Assembly: GCF_030161635.1 (NCBI RefSeq)
Contig: NZ_BSUO01000001.1
Span: forward strand, 496,001 to 560,000
Length of the DNA stretch: 64,000 nt
Direction of reading: 5' to 3'
Source of the DNA: Mobilicoccus caccae
GTDB taxonomy: Bacteria > Actinomycetota > Actinomycetes > Actinomycetales > Dermatophilaceae
The position numbers and the translations under genes are program-made. Positions 19,192-33,732 of this stretch are shown in pieces (the stretch's first letter is position 1; the number at the start of each line of letters is the position of its first letter). The notes beneath the pieces were generated by a model. It was not told the DNA's origin, made no database searches, and saw only the letters and a program-made list of their open reading frames with translations.

Positions 19192-19401
19192 ACAGTCTCC
19201 TTTGTATGACGAGTCACGCAGTTCCGGCTCCACCCTATGAGGTCTCGCAGCCGGGCGCGACCGGGGGCGTGGTCCCGGCGGCGCCCGACGCGGTGACCGG
19301 CCCGAGGCACACCCGGAGGCCCGCAGGTCGCGAACGGCCAGGGATTAGAGTGGGTCGACCCGTCTCACCGCCGCCGGGCGCCCGACCGAGGAGATCCCCG
19401 C

Positions 19402-21012
<1,611 letters not shown>

Positions 21013-21093
21013 GCCGGTGCTGACTGACGGACGCGTCGACGTCGGTAGGGGTGCTGCCGGGACGTTCGTTCGGGCAGGATGAGCGGCAGGGAT

Positions 21094-21160
21094 CCGGTGA
21101 TCCGGTGATCGTCAGCGACGCAGGGGATCACCGGAGACGGTGATCGGGCAGTGATCGGTA
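21094..21160 (+). repeat. Cluster of CGGTGATC-type repeats upstream of the SnoaL-like gene
   Basis: CCGGTGATCC (21094-21103), CCGGTGATCG (21102-21111), its inverse GGATCACCGG (21125-21134), CGGTGATCG (21138-21146) and AGTGATCGG lie within about 67 bp just upstream of the gene at 21179. They may be operators. Confidence 0.5.
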
Positions 21161-21178
21161 CGACGACGGGAGATCGAC

Positions 21179-21553
21179 ATGAGCAACACTCCGCTCCAGA
21201 CGCGCCTGCGCCAGGCGGTGCAGGGGTATTACGACGCGCTCGACCGGAACGACGTCGATGAGGTGCTGTCGGACTTCAGCGGCGACGTGCTCTACCGGCG
21301 TCCGGGGTACGACCCGATCGTCGGTCTCAAAGGGCTGCGCGAGTACTACACGGGCAGCCGCAAACTCGCGGCCGGGCGGCACGTCCTGCGGGCCATGGTC
21401 GTCGAGGACAACAACGTGGCCGCGCACGGCATGTGGGAGGGCGACCTCAAGGACGGTGGCCGCACCAGCATGGGCTTCGCGGCCTTCTTCAGCTTCGATT
21501 CCGCGGGTCGCATCACCGAGCACACGACGTACTTCTTCACCCCCGCCGTCTGA
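21179..21553 (+). CDS. SnoaL-like / NTF2-fold protein
   Basis: The 124-residue protein has an NTF2-like cone fold. An N-terminal helix (RLRQAVQGYYDALDRNDVDEVLSDFSGDVLYRRPG) is followed by antiparallel strands (HGMWEGDLKDGGRTSMGFAAFFSFD, ITEHTTYFFTP). SnoaL-like proteins can be cyclases, isomerases or binding proteins; no specific activity can be assigned. The gene is monocistronic, ahead of a terminator. Confidence 0.7.
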   Translation: MSNTPLQTRLRQAVQGYYDALDRNDVDEVLSDFSGDVLYRRPGYDPIVGLKGLREYYTGSRKLAAGRHVLRAMVVEDNNVAAHGMWEGDLKDGGRTSMGFAAFFSFDSAGRITEHTTYFFTPAV

Positions 21554-21563
21554 CGCCTACCCG

Positions 21564-21615
21564 CCCCACCTCGCCGAGACCGCCGCCTATAACCGGCGGT
21601 CTCGGCGAGGTGGGG
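21564..21615. terminator. Perfect 22-bp hairpin, bidirectional terminator
   Basis: Arms 21564-21585 and 21594-21615 are perfectly complementary around an 8-nt loop. It separates the SnoaL-like gene from the convergent radical SAM gene, whose stop lies 2 nt away. Confidence 0.88.
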
Positions 21616-21617
21616 TG

Positions 21618-22840
21618 TTACGCCGGTGCGTTGATCGCGTGGCCGGGGCGGTCGTGCGGCGCGCGCATCGCCTCGGGGATGTAGGTGCAGGTGGGGTCGC
21701 TGCCGAGGATGTCGCCGGTGACCGCGTAGGCGTGGCTGCGCGATCCGCCGCAGATCTGGTTGAACTCGCACACCCCGCACTTGCCGTGGAAGGTCTCCGG
21801 ACGCCGCAGCGAGCGCAGCAGGTCGCTCTCGCGGTAGACCCGCGTGAACCCCAACTCCTTGACGTTGCCGCAGTGCTCGGGGAAGAAGCCCGAGGGGTAG
21901 ACGTTGCCGCGGTGGTCGACGAACGCGAATCCGCGGCCGGAGTTGATGTCGATCGGCGGACGCGGGGGCGGTGGGGGATCTCGTGGCCGTCGGCGACCCA
22001 CTCGGCCAGCATCCGCTCGGTCTCGCGGGTGAGGTAGGCGTACGTCTCGCCGCGCTCCTCGAGCTCGCGGGGGTCGCGCCCCTCGGCCTTGGCGCGGGCG
22101 CGCTGGGTGAGCACGCGCCGGAAGTGCGGCGCCTCGGTGGTCTTGACCGCCAGCATGTCGGAGATGTCGGCCATCCAGTGCAGGACGTCCTCGATCTGCG
22201 GCGCGTCGAGGGTCTTGAGCTGCTGACCGCGGCCGGTGGGCACGAGGAAGAACAGGCTCCACAGCGAGACCTCGAGCTCGAACATGATGCGCAGGAGGTC
22301 GGGCAGCTCGGGCATGGTGTCGCGGGTGACGGTGCTGTTGACCTGCAACCGGATCCGGTCCTCCCGCATCGCCCGACCCGCGGCGAGGGTCGAGTCGAAC
22401 ACCCCGGAGAACCCGCGGAACGCGTCGTGCGTCTCGGGCTTGGCGCCGTCGAGGGACAACGACATCGAGTTGGCGCCGGCGGCGTGCATGGCGCGCACCG
22501 ACTCACCCGTGAGGCGCGGGGTCACCGAGGGCGACAGCGCCATGTGCAGGCCCAACTCCGAGCCGCGGGTGAGGAGTTCGTGCAGGTCGGGCCGTTCGAA
22601 GGGGTCGCCGCCGGTGAGGATGACGATGGGCAGCGGCTTGCCGAACGAGGCGATGTCCTCCAGCAGTCGCAGGCCCTGCTCTGGGGTGAGCTGCTCGGGG
22701 TGGGCCTGGGGCTGGGAGTCGGCGCGGCAGTGCCTGCACACGAGCTGGCAGGCGCGCGTCACCTCCCAGATGACGATCATCGGCCGGTCGTCGATGTCGT
22801 GCTTGAGCCGGCGGACGGCCTTGTCTGGCGCCATGGTCAT
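21618..22840 (-). CDS. Radical SAM/SPASM protein (TIGR04053-like); frame interrupted once
   Basis: The N-terminus carries the radical SAM Cys motif in ACQLVCRHCRA and the partner strand VILTGGDPFERPDL. The C-terminal SPASM-like domain has more cysteines (GKCGVCEFNQICGGSRSHAYAVTGD, then DPTC) for auxiliary iron-sulfur clusters. The frame breaks in the G-runs at 21964-21977; one base restores PRPPIDINSGRGFAFVDH and a 407-residue product. The ATG at 22840 follows GGAGG and overlaps the stop of the porphyrin oxidase gene. The pairing suggests a haem- or porphyrin-related modification, which is inference. Confidence 0.8.
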
Positions 22841-24284
22841 GCTCGGGTGCCTCCTTGGGCATGGGTGGGTCCGAGGTGGGTGAGGACGTCGGTCGCGGCC
22901 CGGCGGGCCGAGCCCAGGCAGGCCGCGATGCCGACACCGTCGTAGGACGATCCGGCGAGGGTGAGGCCGGCGGGCAGGTCGTCGCGGGCCGCGCTGAGCC
23001 GGTCGAGGTGTCCGACGGTGAGCTGTGGCAATGCCGCCGGCCACCGCTGGACGTGGACGTGGCGCGGGGCGGCCTGCAGCCCGATGAACCGCGCGAGGTC
23101 GGCGCGGACCCGGGCCACCAGGGCGTCGTCGTCGAGCCCGGCGAGGCGTTCGTCGCCGGCGCGGCCGGCCGAGGCGCGGCAGAAGTACAGGTCGGGGTGG
23201 TCCAGGTGGGGCCACTTGGTCGACAGGAACGTCGCGGCCTTGAGCAGCGAGTCGACCGAGGAGGGGACGAGGATGCCGGTCCCGGCGAACGCCGGGAGGG
23301 CCTCGACGACGTGCCGCGGGTAGGCGAGCACGAGGGTGGCGACGTTCGCCCGCGGGGTCTGGCCGAGGAGTCCCGGTGCGCGCGGGGCGAGTCCGTCCAG
23401 CAGCGCGGCGGCCCGGTCGCCGGGGAGGGCGACGACCACGGCGTCGAACGTGCGCTCGTCGGCGTCACCGGCAGCGGCGGACGCGCCGACACGCAAGCGG
23501 TAGCGGCCGTCGTCGGTCCGTTCGATTCGTTCGACCGGGGAGTCCGTGTGGATGTCGAGCCCCGCGGCGAGCGCCTGCACGACCCGCGTGAGCCCCTCGC
23601 GCCACGTGACGAACGACATCGCCGGCGGTTTCGCCCCTTTCGGGCCGGCCCGCGCGCCTTCTTGCGGCCGGTGACCAGCGATCGTCCCTGTTCGGCGGCG
23701 GTCACCAGCGACGGCGTGCACGCGCGCAGGCTGAGGGTGCGCACGTCGCCGCCGTGGAGGCTGCCGAGCAGCGGGTCGACGAACCGCTCGACGACCTGGT
23801 CGCCGAACCGGCCACCGACGAAGTCGCCGACCGAGCGGTCACGGCCGGCCGAGAGGTCGGTGCGCCCGCGTGTGCGGGCCAGCAGCGGCTCGAGTCCGGC
23901 GCGCGCGAGGCCGGGGACGGTCATCACGCCGCTGGCCAGCACCGGCCGCAGCCGCGTCGGGCCTGCCGGGCCGACTCCGGCCGGCAGACGCCGCAGGCCC
24001 TTCGGAGTGACGATCCAGCTCGCGCCCGGCCGCGCGGTCACCATGTCCGGCGCGAGACCGAGTGACTCGATGAGCTCCGCGGCCCCCGGCGCGCCCAGGT
24101 GCATCGCCTCGGCGCCGACGTCGACGGGGACACCCCCGACGTCGACGGTGCGGATCTGTCCGCCGACGCGCGAGGACGCCTCGTGGACGACGACCCGTAC
24201 TCCCGCGTCCTGGAGGAGACGCGCGGCCCGGAGGCCGGCGATTCCCGCGCCGATCACGGCCACGCCGGCCTGCTGCATGGTCAC
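22837..24284 (-). CDS. hemY: Protoporphyrinogen/coproporphyrinogen oxidase (HemY type); frame interrupted once
   Basis: An FAD fold opens the protein (VAVIGAGIAGLRAARLLQDAG, then HEASSRVGGQIRT). DPLLGSLHGGDVRTLSLRA is typical of HemY-type oxidases. The C-terminus has GLTLAGSSYDGVGIAACLGSARRAA, the second dinucleotide-binding motif. The enzyme oxidises the porphyrinogen late in haem synthesis. The frame changes at the CCCC at 23634-23637; one base restores GAKPPAMSFVTWREGLTRVV and 482 residues. GTG 24284 follows GAGAGG; ATG 24278 is an alternative. The stop overlaps the radical SAM start, so the two form an operon. Confidence 0.85.
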
Positions 24285-24356
24285 GTGGTGACCTCTCTTT
24301 CTCCGGGGGATCCCAGGTTAACCCGCGCCGACACACCCGTCCCAGGGGCCGGAAGT

Positions 24357-24399
24357 CACGTTCAGGGCGGGTCCGGGGTCGACGTCTACCCTGAACGTG
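24357..24399. repeat. 11-bp inverted repeat in the hemY/PAP2 divergent region
   Basis: CACGTTCAGGG (24357-24367) and CCCTGAACGTG (24389-24399) are perfect inverses 21 nt apart. They lie between divergent genes; the right arm overlaps a TACCCT (24387-24392) that could be a -10 box. Confidence 0.65.
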
Positions 24400-24438
24400 C
24401 AGGGGGAAGAACCGTCGGGGTGGGAGGGGAGTCGGAAC

Positions 24439-25317
24439 GTGCAGATGTGGCGTGCCCGGACGATCGGGTGGGTCATGGTCGCCCTGGGCGGCCTGTCCGT
24501 CGTCGCCTGCGTCGTCCTCGTCGTCTGGACCCACCTCGGGCAGCGCGCCGACGAGCGCAGCCTGTGGTCGGTCGCGGTGCCGTCGGCCACGTCGCGGATG
24601 CTGCGTGCCTGGCTGGGCCTGGTCAGCGTGGAGTTCATCGTGATCGTGCTGGTCGTGGCGGTGCTCCTGGCGTTCGTGCGCCGACGGGTGTCGAGGGCGC
24701 TCGCGGCGCTTGCGCTCGTCGCCGGCGCGAACGTGACCACCCAGATCCTCAAGGCGGGCCTGCCGCGCCCCGACATGGGCGTGGGGGCAGGGCTCGGCAA
24801 CACCCTGCCCAGCGGGCACGTGACCGTGGTGACGTCGCTGGTCCTCGCCGCGCTGTTCGTCGTGCCGGCGTCGTGGCGGTCGGTGGTCGCGTTCCTCGCG
24901 GCCGGCGCCGGGACGCTGACCGGCGCGGCGGCGCTGATCCTGCGCTGGCACCGGCCGAGCGACGTCATCGCCGCCTACGGGGTGTGCGCGATCTTCGCGG
25001 GACTCGCGTTGCTGCTCGCCGAACGCTCCTCGCGGGGCGACGGCGCCCACACCGGGCCGCTGCGGCTCGGCCGCCCCCGCCTGGTCGGCCACGCGCTCGC
25101 GGCCCTGACCGGCGCCGCGCTGACGGGCGTCGTCCTCATCGCCTTGGGTCTCGTGCCGCACGCCGACGAACCGAGCGCCCTCCTCGGCGGGATCGTGCTC
25201 TCGGCGATGGGCGTGACCTGCGCCGGGGTCGTCGCGTTCAGCGCCTGGGGGCTCGACGCCCTGACCGGCCGGGCCTCGCGCCGGAGTCTGGTGGCATCCA
25301 CACGCCCCCGGGGGTGA
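24439..25317 (+). CDS. PAP2-family membrane phosphatase
   Basis: The protein of about 292 residues carries the three-part acid phosphatase signature: KAGLPRPD, PSGH and RWHRPSDV, embedded in six or so membrane segments. Such enzymes dephosphorylate lipid phosphates such as undecaprenyl pyrophosphate or phosphatidic acid at the outer face of the membrane. GTG 24439 (or ATG 24445) follows GGAGGGGAG; an in-frame GTG at 24397 lacks a ribosome site. Substrate is unknown. Confidence 0.82.
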   Translation: MQMWRARTIGWVMVALGGLSVVACVVLVVWTHLGQRADERSLWSVAVPSATSRMLRAWLGLVSVEFIVIVLVVAVLLAFVRRRVSRALAALALVAGANVTTQILKAGLPRPDMGVGAGLGNTLPSGHVTVVTSLVLAALFVVPASWRSVVAFLAAGAGTLTGAAALILRWHRPSDVIAAYGVCAIFAGLALLLAERSSRGDGAHTGPLRLGRPRLVGHALAALTGAALTGVVLIALGLVPHADEPSALLGGIVLSAMGVTCAGVVAFSAWGLDALTGRASRRSLVASTRPRG

Positions 25318-25471
25318 GGACGACCCCGGGTCGGAGGGGCGGCCGAAGCGCACCGCGTTGCGCAATCGTTCACCCCATCAACGAAATTCGGCAGCACGCT
25401 CAGGCTCCCGACGTGCTCGGGGCGCTCTAGCGTGAGCGCACCCCGCCGCCTCGTTGCCCAGGAGAGTTCCG

Positions 25472-26752
25472 ATGAAGGTGCGACTGTTCGTCTCTGCCGT
25501 GGTGTCCGGTCTGGTCGTGACGGGGGGTGTGGTGCCCGCCTCGGCGTCCGGTGGAGCGCAGGCCCCGCCCGCGGAGCGGCCGACGACGTTCCTGCTCGAC
25601 GCGCGCGTGCTCGACGGCGGGCAACAGGTGGTGTCGGTGACCCTCGATCTGCCCGAGCAGATGAAGGTCGACCCCCGCAGCCTCACGCCGTCGACGTTCA
25701 CGGTGCGCGCCAAGGGCGCCAACCCCGCGCGGGGTGCCGACACGGCCCGGTTCGCGGGCGAGTACGACCTCCAGCGTCAGGTGACCGGCGTGCGGGTGAA
25801 CCGCGCCGGGGACGTCGTCGTCGACCTCGCGCACGGTCCGAAGGCGCAGGGAGCCTCGACGTTCGGGTGGGCGCCGGATGCCGGCCGCAACGTCGTGCTC
25901 GACCTGACCTACACGATCACGCAGGCCAAACCCCTGAAGCTGCGCAACGGCTCGTCCGTGACGCTGAAGCGGTTCGCGCAGGGCTCGGTGGTCGATCGCG
26001 AGGTCGACGCCTTCGGCGCCGGGATGTCGTCGTCCGGACTGAAGTACCGGGTCTACACGCCGGCCCGCAAGAGCGGTGAGGGCTCCAAGCGTCCGCTCGT
26101 CGTGTGGTTGCACGGCGGCGGGGAGGGCGGCTGGTCGCAGTCCTACCACAACGACCTGCCGCTCATCGCCAACCGCGGCGCGCTCGGATTCGCGACCCGC
26201 GAGGCCCAGCGCACCTTCGGCGGCGCCTACGTCGTGGCGCCGCAGGCCTGGACCCGGTGGCTCGACGACGACACCTACGACTACACCGCCAGGCTCAAGA
26301 GCCTCATCGACGAGTTCGCACGCAAGCACGACGTCGACACCTCCCGCATCTACGTCGCGGGTGCCTCCAACGGCGGCTACATGGCGAGCAAGCTGGCCTC
26401 GGCCTACCCGAAGGCGTTCGCGGCGAACGTCTCGATCTGCCCCGTCGCCGTCTTCACCGATCAGGCCGCGGGCACGACGCGCACCGTGCTCACCGACGCC
26501 CAGCTCCGACGCGTCCGTTCGACCCCGACGTGGATCATCTACGCGAAGAACGACCCGGTCGTCGACCCGGTGCGCAACGGCCGCCACATGGCCGAGGTGA
26601 TCGGCAACGCGGTGGAGACGGTCTACCCCGCCGTCGTCCGCAACGGCCACGAGTACGACGGGCACTGGACGTGGATCTACGCCGCCCGCAACGACCCGAA
26701 GACGCCGCAGGGGACGAGCCTGTGGACGTGGATGGCCCAGCAGCAGCGGTGA
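25472..26752 (+). CDS. Secreted alpha/beta-hydrolase esterase with N-terminal Ig-like domain
   Basis: The 426-residue protein starts with a Sec signal peptide (MKVRLFVSAVVSGLVV, likely cleaved after ASA). An N-terminal beta-rich domain of about 160 residues resembles the esterase Ig-like domain. The hydrolase follows: PLVVWLHGGGEGGW (oxyanion region), AGASNGGYM with nucleophile S299, and a late His in RNGHEYDGHW. It resembles EstA or COG4099-type extracellular esterases and PHB-depolymerase-like proteins. The ATG follows CAGGAGAG. The natural ester substrate is unknown. Confidence 0.82.
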   Translation: MKVRLFVSAVVSGLVVTGGVVPASASGGAQAPPAERPTTFLLDARVLDGGQQVVSVTLDLPEQMKVDPRSLTPSTFTVRAKGANPARGADTARFAGEYDLQRQVTGVRVNRAGDVVVDLAHGPKAQGASTFGWAPDAGRNVVLDLTYTITQAKPLKLRNGSSVTLKRFAQGSVVDREVDAFGAGMSSSGLKYRVYTPARKSGEGSKRPLVVWLHGGGEGGWSQSYHNDLPLIANRGALGFATREAQRTFGGAYVVAPQAWTRWLDDDTYDYTARLKSLIDEFARKHDVDTSRIYVAGASNGGYMASKLASAYPKAFAANVSICPVAVFTDQAAGTTRTVLTDAQLRRVRSTPTWIIYAKNDPVVDPVRNGRHMAEVIGNAVETVYPAVVRNGHEYDGHWTWIYAARNDPKTPQGTSLWTWMAQQQR

Positions 26753-26853
26753 GGAGCATCGCGATGCCAGGACCGGAGTCGCGGGCTCCGGCAGGGTGCG
26801 TGGTGGGTCGGGGTCCTGACAGATGGCTTGCGCAAGGTGGGCGCAACAGCACC

Positions 26854-26883
26854 TTGTCCGCTCGACGAGCCGATGGATATGGT
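26854..26883 (+). promoter_or_regulatory. Candidate promoter of the bgl operon
   Basis: TTGTCC (26854-26859), 18 nt, TATGGT (26878-26883). It would start the leader near 26890. Confidence 0.5.
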
Positions 26884-26904
26884 GTCCGAATTCCACTCGG
26901 ATAA

Positions 26905-26948
26905 CGGGCCTGTCATTCCGTCCCTCGCGGACCGGAAGCAATAACCCG
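26905..26948 (+). promoter_or_regulatory. Candidate leader hairpin (antiterminator/terminator) of the bgl operon
   Basis: CGGG/CCCG outer arms (26905-26908, 26945-26948) enclose ATTCCGTCC and GGACCGGAAG, which pair with one bulge. The 3' side GCAATAACC loosely resembles the 3' half of a LicT/BglG ribonucleic antiterminator, but the 5' half is not convincing. Confidence 0.3.
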
Positions 26949-27111
26949 AGGTCAGGTGATGTCTGCCCTGCCTTGGTGTTCGACGCCCGTCACGTCACCG
27001 CACCTCCTCGGCAGCTTCTCCGACACCGGGTCGAGTGCCGCTCCGCCGAGACCCCCTCCCGGAGCGTTGCCACTGTGACATGGGCGACGATGCCCGAGAG
27101 AGGAGCTGACG

Positions 27112-30476
<3,365 letters not shown>

Positions 30477-30545
30477 GTCGTGACCGTCGTCGGTGGGGTG
30501 GCGCAGGCCGGCAGCGCTGCCCCACCGACGCCACAGGAGGTGAGC

Positions 30546-31385
30546 ATGGAGGTCGTGCGTGCGCTCAACAACAGCGCAGTCCTGGCGACCAGTGGGTCGG
30601 GTGAGCGATGTGTCCTGATGGGCAAGGGCATCGGCTGGAACAAGGGCCTGGGGGACGCGGTCGACATGGCGGCAGTCACCCAGCGATTCGTTCCGGACGG
30701 TTCGCACTCCCTGCCCCAACTGGCGGCCTTTCTCGCCGACATCGACCTCGACATCGTCCTCGTCGCCCAGTCCATCGTGGAGCTGGCCGCACGACGCCTC
30801 GGTGTGGCAGGCGAGCAACCGCTGCTCTTGACGATCGCCGACCACATCCACCACGCTCAGCTGCGGCTGGGAGCCGAGGAGGGCCCGCATCCGCTGTCCT
30901 GGGAGATCGACCAGCTCTACCCCGAAGAAGCAGTGATCGGTCGCGAGGCTGCGGAGTTGGTGGAACAGGAACTGGGGTGGGCCCTTCCGCAGGGAGAGCC
31001 CACCGCGTTCGCCCTGCACCTCGTCAACGCCCGCTTCGCGACCGGAGACCTCGCCAAGTCCGCACAGATGACGCGACGGATTTCCGAGATCCTCGACGTC
31101 GTGGCTGCTCGCACGGGCGCCGACATCCACGCCGACCCGATGAATGTCGCCCGGTTCGTCGCTCACCTGCGCTATCTCCTGGCGAGAATGGATGAAGACC
31201 GTCTGATCGAGGACGGCTCCTCTCGTGGATTGGTCGATCTGCGCGAGTCCCACCCGGAAGCTCATGCAGCGGCCGAGGATCTCCGATCGGTGTTCTCGGC
31301 GCACGGAAGGGCGATCACCGCCGACGAGGTCGGATATCCGTCGCTCCACATCGCCCGGCTCACCTCGGCTCAGCGCAGGAGCTGA
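30546..31385 (+). CDS. BglG/LicT-family transcriptional antiterminator
   Basis: The 279-residue protein has an N-terminal RNA-binding CAT domain (MEVVRALNNSAVLATS, CVLMGKGIGWNKGLGD) and two PTS regulation domains. PRD1 contains ADHIHHAQLRL and FALHLVNARF; PRD2 contains RFVAHLRYLLARM. The histidines in these motifs are the usual phosphorylation sites. It would bind a leader hairpin to prevent early termination when the sugar is present. ATG 30546 follows AGGAGGTGA and is preferred to earlier in-frame starts, because the family begins directly at this point. Confidence 0.88.
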   Translation: MEVVRALNNSAVLATSGSGERCVLMGKGIGWNKGLGDAVDMAAVTQRFVPDGSHSLPQLAAFLADIDLDIVLVAQSIVELAARRLGVAGEQPLLLTIADHIHHAQLRLGAEEGPHPLSWEIDQLYPEEAVIGREAAELVEQELGWALPQGEPTAFALHLVNARFATGDLAKSAQMTRRISEILDVVAARTGADIHADPMNVARFVAHLRYLLARMDEDRLIEDGSSRGLVDLRESHPEAHAAAEDLRSVFSAHGRAITADEVGYPSLHIARLTSAQRRS

Positions 31386-31513
31386 GGCCGTCCGTCCACC
31401 GGGTGTCGATGCCGAATCCGCCGAACGGTCCCGCAGCCCTGTCTGGCTCCTCACGGGTGGTCTCGCCGGCGCCGACGCGCGGGCTGCTATGTGTACCGCC
31501 GAGGTACGACGTC

Positions 31514-31519
31514 TAGGCT
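31514..31519 (+). promoter_or_regulatory. -10 box of a leaderless promoter (murT)
   Basis: TAGGCT ends 7 nt before GTG 31527. Confidence 0.6.
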
Positions 31520-31526
31520 GACCGAC

Positions 31527-32836
31527 GTGCTCAGGACCTCTCTCGCCGTCGCTGCAGGAAAGGCCGCGCGTGCGGCGGCTCGTGTCAAGGGTGGTGGTGG
31601 CTCCGCGCTGCCCGGCCTCCTCGCCGAGCGGATCGACCCCACGTTCCTCGCGCACGCCCTGGCGGGGGTGGAGGACGTCGTCGTCGTCACCGGCACCAAC
31701 GGCAAGACGACCACCACGCGCATGCTCGCCGCCATCCTGCGCGCGCACGGCCGGGCGGTGTTCAGCAACCCCACGGGCAGCAACTTCACCCGCGGCGTCA
31801 TCAGCTCGATGCTCGGTGAGATCGGGATCTCGGGTCGGCTGCGGGCCGACGTGGCGGTGCTCGAACTCGACGAGGCGCACGCCCTGCACTTCGCGCGCGT
31901 CGTCGCTCCCACGCACGCGCTGCTGCTCAACGTGGCCCGCGATCAGCTCGACCGGTTCGCCGAGATCGACCACACCGCAGACCTCTTGCGTCGCTTGGGC
32001 GTCCAGGCCACGCGCGGCGTGGTCATCAACCGCGACGACCCGTTCGTCGCTCGCCACGCCGACGAGATGAGCGCGCCGGTCACCTACTTCGGCCTGCACG
32101 CCTCCATCGCGGACCGGCTGCCCGAACTGCAGGAGGACGACGTCCGCGGCGCCGTGGCCGACCCGCCGCCCGCCACCGGCGCCGACGGGCTGCTCAACCC
32201 CGACCCCGACCCCGACCAGCCCGGCCGGTTCTCCGTGGAGTTCGGCGCCGGCCCGCACGTCGGGCCCGTCGAGCTGCGGCAGCGCGGACTGGCCGCCATG
32301 ATCAACGCGACCGCCGCGGCGACCACCGCACGCACGATCCTGCGTGAGGACTTCGACCCCGCCGCGGCCACCCGGGCACTGGCCCAGGTCGCCCCGCCGT
32401 TCGGCCGGGGTGAGGTGATCGACCTCGGCGACGGCCGCACCCTCGAACTCGTGCTCGTCAAGAACCCCGCGGGGTTCACCGTCGCCCTCGGCACCTACGG
32501 CGGGCACCCGGCCGCCACGATGATCGCCATCAACGACAACACCGCCGACGGCCGCGACGTCAGCTGGCTCTACGACGTGTCCTTCTCCTCCCTGCGCGAG
32601 CGGGGGTGTCGATCACCAGCGGCATCCGCGCCTACGACATGGCCCTGCGCCTGGAGTACGACGGGGTGAGCACCGACGCCGTCGTCATCGACCTCGACGA
32701 GGCACTCGACGCCTTCCTCGACCGGCACCCCGGTGAGCCGCTTCGCCTGTTCTGCACCTACACGGCGATGATGCACCTGCGGCGGGTGCTCGCCGCGCGG
32801 TACGGCCTGGAGGAATTCGGGGCGGAGGGCAAGTGA
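31527..32836 (+). CDS. murT: Lipid II isoglutaminyl synthase subunit MurT; frame interrupted once
   Basis: MurT activates the D-glutamate of lipid II with ATP so that GatD can amidate it. The Mur-ligase P-loop is VVTGTNGKTTTTRM; VFSNPTGSNFTRGV, NRDDPF and YDVSF follow. The frame changes at the G5 run at 32602-32606; a sixth G restores RERGVSITSGIRAYDMALRLEYDGV and the C-terminal MurT domain, 436 residues in all. The corrected protein has only one cysteine, so the zinc-ribbon cysteines known from firmicute MurT are absent; an acidic PDPDPDQP insert lies in that region. GatD overlaps its stop. Confidence 0.88.
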
Positions 32837-33732
32837 GCGGGAACGGAATCGGCGACGACAAGGGCAATGCCGAAGACACAGCCGAAGACATGGCCGGCGA
32901 TGCGCACGACGCGGAGCACGACGGCGCCCGGATGATCGACGTCCCCCTCGACGACCCGACCGGCGCGGGCCCGGCCACCGGGCACCGCAAGGGGCGGATC
33001 CGCATCGTCCACCTCTACCCCCGCGAGATGAGCATCTACGGCGACCGCGGCAACACCCGCGCCCTCGCCATGCGCGCCCGCCGCCACGGCTACGACGCCG
33101 AGGTGCACGAACATCACCCCGGCGGAACGCTGCCCGAGGGCATCCACCTCGTCGTCGGCGGCGGCGGCCAGGACTCCGGGCAGGACCGGGTGCGGGAGGA
33201 TCTCGAGCGGATCGGTCCGATGCTCACGGCCCTCGCCGACGACGGCACGCCGATGCTCATGATCTGCGGGATGTACCAGCTCTTCGGCCACGACTTCCGG
33301 ACCACCTCCGGCCGGGTCATCCCCGGCCTGGGCATCCTCGACGTGACGACGAAGGGCAACGACGTCCGCATGATCGGCCCGGTGTTGCTGCGCACCGATC
33401 TCGGCGACATCGTCGGGTACGAGAACCACTCCGGCTCCACCGAACGCGGTTCGGGCCAGGCGCCGCTCGGCATCCTCGGCTACGGCAAGGGCAACAACGG
33501 CAAGGACGGCACCGAGGGCGCGGTGCGCGACCACGTCTACGGCTCCTACCTGCACGGCCCGGTGCTGCCCGCCAACCCGGCGTTCATCGACCGCCTGCTC
33601 GGCGTGGCGCTCGACCGCGTCTCGGGCAAGGGGTTCGAGCCCGCCGAGATCGACGACACGCTCGCCGACCAGGCGCGCCGGCGTCAGGTCGACCGGTTGC
33701 TCACGGCCGCGGCCAAGGGCCGTGAGGTCTGA
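32833..33732 (+). CDS. gatD: Lipid II isoglutaminyl synthase glutaminase subunit GatD
   Basis: The 299-residue protein is a CobB/CobQ-type class I glutaminase that hands ammonia to MurT. The nucleophile is in MICGMYQLFG (C145) and the His in SYLHGPVLPANP. About 50 residues of acidic, low-complexity sequence precede the domain (IRIVHLYPREMSIYGDRGN), longer than usual. GTG 32833 overlaps the murT stop (GTGA), but a later start cannot be excluded. Confidence 0.9.
   Translation: MSGNGIGDDKGNAEDTAEDMAGDAHDAEHDGARMIDVPLDDPTGAGPATGHRKGRIRIVHLYPREMSIYGDRGNTRALAMRARRHGYDAEVHEHHPGGTLPEGIHLVVGGGGQDSGQDRVREDLERIGPMLTALADDGTPMLMICGMYQLFGHDFRTTSGRVIPGLGILDVTTKGNDVRMIGPVLLRTDLGDIVGYENHSGSTERGSGQAPLGILGYGKGNNGKDGTEGAVRDHVYGSYLHGPVLPANPAFIDRLLGVALDRVSGKGFEPAEIDDTLADQARRRQVDRLLTAAAKGREV

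Larger units (their letters stand above)
26753..27111 (+). other. Non-coding leader of the beta-glucoside operon
   Basis: This 359-nt gap has no convincing gene. It holds a CTTGCGCAAG palindrome (26827-26836), a CAAGGTG/CACCTTG inverted repeat (26833-26839, 26850-26856), a promoter at 26854-26883, a hairpin region at 26905-26948 and a GGGC/GCCC hairpin near the ribosome site. A leader of about 220 nt before a PTS gene with a BglG-type regulator downstream fits antitermination control. Confidence 0.5.

Noticed and set aside
24397..24438. GTG 24397 as the PAP2 start
   Set aside because: It lacks a ribosome site, and the -10-like TACCCT is too close; GTG 24439 follows GGAGGGGAG.
32602..32606. 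Programmed frameshifting in murT and similar genes
   Set aside because: The breaks occur in unrelated genes, always need one added base and lack slippery-site plus structure patterns. Base loss explains all of them.
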